A stretch of DNA of 64,000 bases from Ilex aquifolium (Eukaryota > Streptophyta > Magnoliopsida > Aquifoliales > Aquifoliaceae). The notes below the pieces were generated by a model that saw nothing but the letters and a program-made list of their open reading frames with translations, was not told where the DNA came from and searched no databases. The first letter of the stretch is position 1. Every line of letters starts with the position of its first letter. Both the position numbers and the translations under genes were made by a program. Below are positions 57,901 to 64,000 of this stretch, piece by piece. Where the stretch lies: positions 39,970,409-40,034,408 of the forward strand of contig OX637397.1 in the NCBI GenBank assembly GCA_951799425.1, given 5' to 3'.

Positions 57901-60900
57901 TCCAACTTGTCAGAAGACCTTGGTGCCAATCAAGAGGTGCGTACTAATGGAGTGATGAATTTAGTTTGAAGTAAGACATTGCTGCCTGTCAAGAGGTACA
58001 AATACTCAAACACAGCAGGGTAAGACCTTAATACTCAAACACAGGAGGTACAAACACTCAAACACAGGAGATACAAATACTCAAACACAGGAGATACAAA
58101 TACTCAAACACGTCAAAATGTACGTACAAATATTCTATCTTCCCTATTGCTTAATAGTTAATAAAGATCAAGTGTTCATGGGTAAGACCTTGATTGTTAC
58201 TGATGTAGTTTCAATTCATAGTCCCTGTATCTGAGTTGGACTTAAGTGTTCCTACGAGTGTTTTTCAGTCAAAAACATGTATCAATCCTCAAACACTACA
58301 ACAGAAACATGAACTTAAATTAGCTCTATTATTTCAGATCTATACTCTATTGTTTAGATCTATGATGGACTAAGTTAGATCTACAAAAATAAACCCTAGA
58401 TCTAAAATAATAGAATATAGATCTGTAAAAATAAATTCTGGATCTACAAAAATAAGCCCTAGATCTGAACAACATCATCATAGATCTAAAAATAAATGAA
58501 AAATTTTGTGGAGAAAATGGAGCTTATCGCTTCGCCGGAGATGGAGATGTCGCTGGAGCTGGAGGAGCTTGTTCGCCGGAGTTGCAGACGTCGCTGGAGT
58601 TGAAGGAGCTTGTTCGCTGGAGTTGGAGATGTCGTTGGAACTGGAGAGGTCTGGAGGAGCTTGTTCGAAGAAATGAGTAAAATGCATTTTTCTTGGCATT
58701 TATATGGTAATGAAAAAAAAGGATATATTGCTGTGGAGAAGGTTCGAAGTCCAGACCTCATTAAATGGGGAATGAGAGTTGCCGCTTGTTTGGGTTTTTT
58801 GATGTTTTCAAAAACATCATTTTAGATGTTTACGTATTTTGGCATTGTTTTCAAAATAGAGCAGTAAAAAAAAAAATGAAAACAATCTCCAAACGTATTT
58901 TTTGTTTTTTTTTTTGCCACAAAATAAAAACAAAAACAAAAAAAAATGAAAACATTGTGTTACCAAACGGCACCTTAATAAATGGATAGTGTTTTTTTTT
59001 TTCAGCTTTTCTTGAGGCCTAGTTCAATTTGGAATTCTATGCTCTAGTTTATCCTAATTGTTAAATGATTTTAGGATAAATGGTATGGTTTCAACACAGA
59101 GAACTGAATCACGATTTGTTTAGAGATGGATACCATACCAAGCGCAAAGGGGATGCTAACATAGTAGCATTGAACCAGTTGGAATCATAGAGTATAGACT
59201 AATTTCTTTACTCTTTGGAGCTGCACTCTGTTTGGGATGGAAACACAACCATAGTGTTTCCTTCAGCAGCAGATATTCTAATTCATAGATTTTTATTTTT
59301 CATTAATTTTCCAAAACTTAGGAAAATTTTGAATGAAAAGCATCTTTTAAAAATGCCTTTTAATTTGTATTATCCATAAACATCTAGGGAATTTGGCTTC
59401 CAGGTGAAGCATAAAAGACTAACACTATGACATGAAAGTGGTTGAGCATGAGATTCTAAATGTCTATACTCTCTTTCCTTCTCTCTCTCTCTCTGTCACA
59501 CAAACACACACTCTCATGCACACACACAGAGGCCAGCACTTCCTGAGGATCCTCATTTCTATAGTGCACTAGTACTTCCAAACTCCAAAGTTCGTAAGTC
59601 ATGGCATCATATATGCCAGAGTCACTTTTATATCCTTTCTCTATATTTTATACTGATTTCATTTTCTTTTGTTTTGCTATTTGTTTGACATGTATACTAT
59701 TGAACACCTGGTTTTCTTTTACAGTTGTGAATTTAACCGTCATAGATCTCCCTGGATTGACAAAGGTTGCTGTAGGTGAGCATCAAAATATTAGTTTGTT
59801 ATAGGTATAATTCAAGACAGTTAGTGTTAAGAATGACTGATATCAGGTTACCTAACGACAGTTTCAATTTTGCAGAGGGACAGTCGGAGAGTATAGTTGA
59901 AGATATTGAAATGATGGTCCGGTCTTATGTTGAGAAGGTAAGGTGACCATGTTATAGCGGCAACACGTAATTGCTTCAGTTACTTTCTGTTTTTTAAATC
60001 CAGGATTTGCCCAGTCATTGACTAGGAAGTCTAAATAAGTTGCATGTGAAATTATTCTCATCAGGAACTCATAAGATCCACCATTTACTATTCATCCAAG
60101 CAAGTTAGTGAATGTATTTTCCTGGAATATATCAAATGTGGCACCTCTGAGGATAGGAAAATATAGAAATGATTGAAGGAATATTTCATGGTTTTATATC
60201 AGTCAGATATCTCCTTTTTACTTTTGAGATTTAAAGTAGTTGGGATTAAGGGTTCATTGAGTTGAATAGATTTTTGCACTACCTCATTAGCATGCACAAG
60301 GCTGGTAGATAGAGAGAGGCACGAGCAAGTTCTTCAGAATCCAATTGCAAAGGCTGTTTGGTGGAGAATTGTTCATTTATGTGGATTATCTTTTCGCACA
60401 TCGATAACGACTCATGAAAACATGTATACTGTTATTTAGGGAAAATTCAAGTTTCTGTGCAGTTGCTGCACATGTGTAGGAGATGAAATTCAGTCAAAAT
60501 TATGGATACAGTATTTTACACCCCCCCCCCCCCCCCCCCCCTCTCTCTCTGTGTAGCTCAAACTCAGAATGGATCCTATATCAGAGGTAAGTCCAGAAGA
60601 TTAAATAAGTTTGTGAAGCTTCTGAGTTTAGATAAGCAATCAACTTTATGGATACGATACTTTACACTCCCCGCGGCTTCTGTGCTTCAAACTCATAATG
60701 GATCCAATATTGGAAGTCAGTCCAGAACAGGGGCGAAGCCACTCAGTGCATTGTGGGAGCAACTGCCCCCACTCAATCTTTGTTTGCAAACAAATTTCTA
60801 TACATGGTTTGATGTATTTTAAAATTTGCCCACTCAAAACAAATAAAATCTCATGCATCTTAATCCATTTAATCATCTCTCACGTTTGGATTAAATTTCT

Positions 60901-63103
60901 ACTCTTAATCTCATAAACTTTTATAATTTGTTTGTTGAATCCCAACCATTCCGAAGCTTTGTGTTCCCTCTCTCTCTCGCTCTCCTTCTATCTTGTTCCG
61001 TCTCTCGCTCTCTCTCACTATTGTTAATTTGAATGTATTGGGAAAACATCATTAATTATATTGTTATGAGATTATTATACAATGTTTTCGAATTATAAAA
61101 ACTACTTGGGAACATTGTAAATGTGCTGAATATTACTGATCAATATTAAGGTTTTGCATTTATTATTAGTTCAATCTTTTTATTGTGTTATTGCTTAAAT
61201 TTTCCCCCACTACGGTAAGTTTCTGGCTCTGCCCCTGGCCCAGAAGATTAAAATAACTTTGTGAAGCTTGTGAGATTTAGATAATCAATAAACAAGTTGA
61301 AGCACTTTAGTGAAGTTAGGTAGTGCAAGCAGTCAAAATGATCCATCAAATGACAAATGAAATTTCAATAACACTAGAATTATCTCAGTAGGGACCCTAT
61401 TGGTTGTTTAAAGGAGCAATGTGTTGTTGATCGAAGTATAGTTGACAATTTATGAATATCAGTAATGCACAGCAGAATCTCTTTGGCCAACTATAGCAGC
61501 AGTCATGACTTCTTGGTTGAGTCTTGGGTTTAGCATCAGGCTAGTTCTTTCACCTCCATCCTTGTCTATAGCCTTAATTTTCTTATCATATAACTTTTGA
61601 GGTGAAAAATTTAAAATTCATATTGCACTTATGATTCAAGTATGAAGAACCATTACCCATATTCAGTTATGACAAACTTGGATAGTCAGGAATTATGGGG
61701 CCACTCCTTACTTCAGTGGTAAAGTTTGTGGGCAATCAACCGTGACAATGCATTTCGTGTATGAAAGCAAAACTAGTCTCTGCAAATATAGGGAATGTTA
61801 GATCTTCCATCAGTCTGTTCCTCCTTGAAGATTGCGTGAGTGCGGCTATACTGACTACTGCGTGATGGGTTCTTAGAAAGCCATATAGTTTAAGATAACT
61901 TTTAAGCAAGATGATGCATAGGCTTGTGCCATGAGCACCAGTTTCACTTGTCTCAAATTTTTTGAACGTTAAGCTAATACCAACTCTATCTGCTTTGTGG
62001 CCATCAAAATCATTGTGTAAGAAATTCTTTGCATAATCCGATCGTTGAGGCCATCTGATGGAACATTCTTATTTTTTTAGCCCAATTCCATCATATTGGC
62101 CATTTCTCCTGCCAATCAAGATATTGCTACTTCTGACGCAATAAAGCTTGCCAAAGAAGTTGATCCTACAGGTATTGTTTAGTTGGTGCAGTACTTCTAA
62201 AGGCTCAGTTTCTTTGTTCTTCCAATGTGTTGTTTTCAATTGGATTTCTTGTTTGCTTTGTGACATATTTTTTGCTAATAATATTTGGTATTCAGGTGAG
62301 AGAACATTTGGAGTGCTAACAAAACTTGATCTGATGGACAAGGGAACCAATGCCCTAGATGTATGGGTTCTGTATTTACAATTGGTCAAACAATACACCT
62401 TACTTGCAATTGTAGAATCCTGACAACATAGTTGTTCTTGTCTTTCGGTTTGTACCTTGCAAACCTTATTATCTGGTGTTCCCTTTGTTTATCCTCAGTT
62501 CTATCATGTTTAAGGTACTCGAGGGAAGAGCATACAGACTCCAACATCCCTGGGTTGGAATTGTGAATCGTTCACAAGCTGATATAAACAAGAATGTTGA
62601 CATGATAGTTGCCCGTCGAAAGGAGCAGGAATATTTTGAATCCAGCCCAGAATATGGGCATTTGACGCATAAAATGGGCTCAGAGTATCTTGCAAAACTT
62701 CTATCAAAGGTTTTTCTTTCCTCCTCAGATATTTTCTTGTAGTTGTGCTCCTTACATTATGAACTACAGACCAAACTTACATTGAGTTTTTTTACTCCGA
62801 GTATAAATCAGCACTTGGAGACTGTTATCAGGCAGCGCATCCCAAGCATTATTGCTTTAATAAATAAGACGATTGATGAGCTTAACGCAGAATTGGACCG
62901 TATTGGCAGGCCTATATCCTTGGATGGAGGGGTAATTGACGGAATCTATTTAAAAACATTATTTTTTGGTTGTAAATGAGAATCTTTGCAGCCCTGAGTT
63001 AATTTCTTGAAGTATTTTATCTGTATCTACAGGCCCAGCTGTACACAATTTTGGAAATGTGTCGTGCATTTGACCGTATATTTAAGGAGCACTTGGATGG
63101 AGG
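48948..63103 (+). CDS. DRP1C: dynamin-related protein of the DRP1 (phragmoplastin) family, DRP1C-like; 3' end outside window
   Basis: Eleven exons, all GT-AG and in phase: 48948-49079, 49176-49239, 50396-50500, 52300-52401, 59725-59775, 59876-59937, 62081-62171, 62296-62360, 62515-62709, 62812-62931, 63033-63103. About 352 of the usual 610-614 residues are visible, with no stop. The GTPase motifs are complete: P-loop GGQSSGKSS (42-50), switch region [14 protein letters not shown] (142-145), TKLD (211-214) and NRSQ (242-245). The stalk starts with [26 protein letters not shown] at the N-terminus matches DRP1C better than DRP1A. DRP1 proteins self-assemble into GTP-driven rings. They act in cell-plate membrane remodelling and clathrin-mediated endocytosis at the plasma membrane. 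One substitution is seen: CIIL to SIIL in exon 7. Intron 4 (7.3 kb) is enlarged by transposons. The GED domain lies beyond the right edge. Confidence 0.95.
49702..50184. mobile_element. small hAT element in DRP1C intron 2
   Basis: 483 bp, CAGCAGCGGAGCCAGG to GGCTCTGCCCCTG, with perfect 8-bp CTTCTTTG duplications (49694-49701, 50185-50192). Shared with the left duplicate (4476-4959). It holds a run of 16 G (49740-49755) absent from that copy. Confidence 0.87.
50721..51096. other. 376-bp segment in DRP1C intron 3 absent from the duplicate
   Basis: Interrupts the paralogous alignment between GTGTGGAATT and TTCTGC. GC-richer, with short frames of codon-like character on plus: a Ser/Ala-rich stretch ending AYEIASVLE (from about 50726), [19 protein letters not shown] (about 50817-50875) and [16 protein letters not shown] (about 51034-51083). 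They are in different frames. It could be a captured gene fragment in this copy, or a deletion in the other. Confidence 0.5.
52998..54320. mobile_element. hAT element nested in the copia left LTR
   Basis: 1323 bp, CAGGGCCAACTCG to CAGCTGCCCCTG, with perfect 8-bp TATCAATC duplications (52990-52997, 54321-54328). The right LTR (near 55532) has the uninterrupted AATATCAATCTGA. No transposase found. Confidence 0.85.
55226..55414 (+). pseudogene. copia pol (RT/RNase H) remnant
   Basis: A 62-codon frame joins an RT LKQSP motif directly to the RNase H terminal SGDQL...LCCKL region, so most of the polymerase between them has been deleted. Confidence 0.65.
57205..57890 (-). mobile_element. LINE (L1-type) 3' fragment
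   Basis: The minus-strand frame has [17 protein letters not shown], the signature of the RNase H domain at the end of plant LINE pol (HREANxxADxLAN). The low-complexity tail region continues to an A-rich stretch on minus (plus-strand TTTTTTTTTAAAAAG at 57209-57223), consistent with a poly(A) tail. 5'-truncated and frame-broken. Confidence 0.65.
58010..58115. repeat. 23-bp tandem repeat
   Basis: About four units near CTCAAACACAGGAGATACAAA. Confidence 0.8.
58515..58665. repeat. CGCTGGAG minisatellite
   Basis: Imperfect units of about 51 bp built of GGAGCTTGTTCGC(C/T)GG and AGTTG(A/C)AG words. The minus-strand frames here are Ser/Thr/Pro-rich artefacts. Confidence 0.75.
59478..59530. repeat. 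(CT)n and (CA)n microsatellites
   Basis: CT run followed by CACA-rich sequence in intron 4, about 200 bp before exon 5. Confidence 0.75.
60490..60720. repeat. about 145-bp tandem duplication in DRP1C intron 6
   Basis: Units start at about 60501 (TTATGGATACAGTATTTTACA) and 60646 (TTATGGATACGATACTTTACA). A third partial unit resumes after the hAT at 61240 (CAGAAGATTAAAATAACTTT). The first unit has a run of 21 C (60521-60541) where the second has only CTCCCCG. Confidence 0.75.
60728..61237. mobile_element. small hAT element in DRP1C intron 6
   Basis: 510 bp, CAGGGGCGAAGCCAC to TTCTGGCTCTGCCCCTG. The 8-bp duplications are GTCCAGAA (60720-60727) and GCCCAGAA (61238-61245), one mismatch. Same terminal family as 49702-50184. 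Confidence 0.82.
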
Positions 63104-64000
63104 GTAGTGCTAAATATTTTGTTTATGGCATTCATTAGAAGTTTTTAAAATCATAGAATTATATACTTGACATGTGTTATTCGTTGTTGACGAACTTAGT
63201 GATTATTTGTTACCAGATCTGCATTTGGAGAGGCTATGAAATATTGTAACAAGCAGAAAGTTACTGAAGCTAATTATCCAAAAGATAAAGTTCATCTCCC
63301 CATCCCAATGCAAAAGATAAATACATTTTTGTATTCACACATTGTTGCGGTAAATAATGCCATTGCTGCAAGAATAATTGGCAAAGTTTTAAAGAATAGT
63401 GAATAAGCCGTACGTTGGAATAATTATGAAAATATGGAAAGTTCCCACATTTTTGTTACACCAATAGTATATAACTTGAATCTCAAAATAGTATATAACT
63501 TGTTAACATGGATAGCCTATCCTTGAGAGGCCACAGGTGGGGGCAGGGGGTGTTGAATTATTTTGTACATCTCTAATAGCATACACTTCTAGACCGATCT
63601 ATTATGAATAAAGGATGCTAGTGAATGGGTGTATTTGAGTAAGGAAAAATCATGTTCCTTGAATGTAATGCCTTAAACTCATTGTCAAGATATTGTCCAC
63701 TTTGCCCATATGCTATTTGTGGTAAGGATTAAAGTCTAGATATAACGCACCCTGTCAAATTTTGGATAAAGAGATTGAGAGAGAAAATGGAAGAGAAAGA
63801 ATCACAACCATAAAATGTCGTTCATTCCAGATCTACATCCATGACACACAAAATCCTCAACAGCTACATTTTTATTATTCTCACTTAATTGAATACATAA
63901 GTCACCTATATTTACCAAGTAACAAAAACATAAGACAAGGAAATAATCCGTCAATTACTTGTGATTGATTGAGAAAATCATGGAATCAAAATGTGAGTCG
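63104..64000 (+). other. start of DRP1C intron 11
   Basis: The expected next exon (RPGGDRIYGVF region in relatives) is not found before the window ends. A 3'-flanking exon probably lies beyond 64000, as introns here are often several kb. Confidence 0.6.

Larger units (their letters stand above)
56960..58974. mobile_element. Harbinger/Tourist-like element, about 2.0 kb, in DRP1C intron 4
   Basis: The ends are GGGTGCGTTTGGTAACG and TGTTACCAAACGGCACC, with 3-bp TTA duplications (56957-56959, 58975-58977). It carries a LINE fragment, a 23-bp minisatellite and a CGCTGGAG minisatellite. No transposase is recognised. Confidence 0.75.

Noticed and set aside
58478..58761. Minus-strand frames rich in Ser, Thr and Pro
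   Set aside because: Produced by the CGCTGGAG minisatellite.
63217..63351. In-phase open stretch between AG and GT that could serve as exon 12 of the dynamin gene
   Set aside because: Its translation (SAFGEAMKYCNKQKV...) has no resemblance to the conserved RPGGDRIYGVF region expected there, so I treat it as intronic chance.

Overview
This 64 kb window is nuclear DNA from a flowering plant, most likely a woody eudicot. It is AT-rich, its split genes have long GT-AG introns, and it holds plant-specific families: a phragmoplastin-type dynamin (DRP1), an NRT1/PTR (NPF) transporter, an EIX-type LRR receptor-like protein, and Tat-like Ty3/gypsy, Helitron, hAT and Harbinger/Tourist elements. I cannot name the species. 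All calls come from reading the sequence; no database search was run.

Layout. 1-2110: three adjoining simple satellites. 2115-5898: a truncated duplicate of the first three exons of the dynamin gene, carrying private transposon insertions. 5900-10960: Helitron-derived DNA. 11839-12459: an intronless WRN-exonuclease-like gene. 14894-17869 (minus): an intact LRR receptor-like protein gene. 18440-40231: a large nested repeat domain. Its base is a repeat family arranged in ~875-bp and ~3.24-kb tandem units. It is interrupted by small Helitrons, a 7.0-kb LTR retrotransposon (22134-29146), two MITEs, a solo LTR (37780-38995) and others. 40381-40980: a small hAT element. 41458-46186: an NPF3.1-like transporter pseudogene with two frameshifts and a nonsense codon. 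48948 to beyond the right edge: a DRP1C-like gene, with eleven intact exons visible. Its introns hold a copia remnant with a nested hAT, a 2-kb Harbinger-like element with a LINE fragment inside, and two smaller hAT elements.

How the parts relate. The genes are independent plant transcription units and form no pathway. The left and right ends are linked because 2115-5898 is paralogous to 49014-51541. Comparing the two copies gives empty-site controls: one hAT insertion is shared and predates the duplication, while a 1489-bp hAT and a MITE occur only in the left copy. The upstream flank of DRP1C (47237-48500) is likewise paralogous to 35740-36720.

Most notable: (1) an LTR retrotransposon whose LTR signals, primer-binding site and polypurine tract read on plus while its gag-protease-RT and putative gypsy-type ORF read on minus; (2) a tandem repeat array in which the same site is filled by a Helitron in some units and empty in others; (3) the DRP1C partial duplication with a built-in transposon clock; (4) a freshly decayed NPF3.1 pseudogene.
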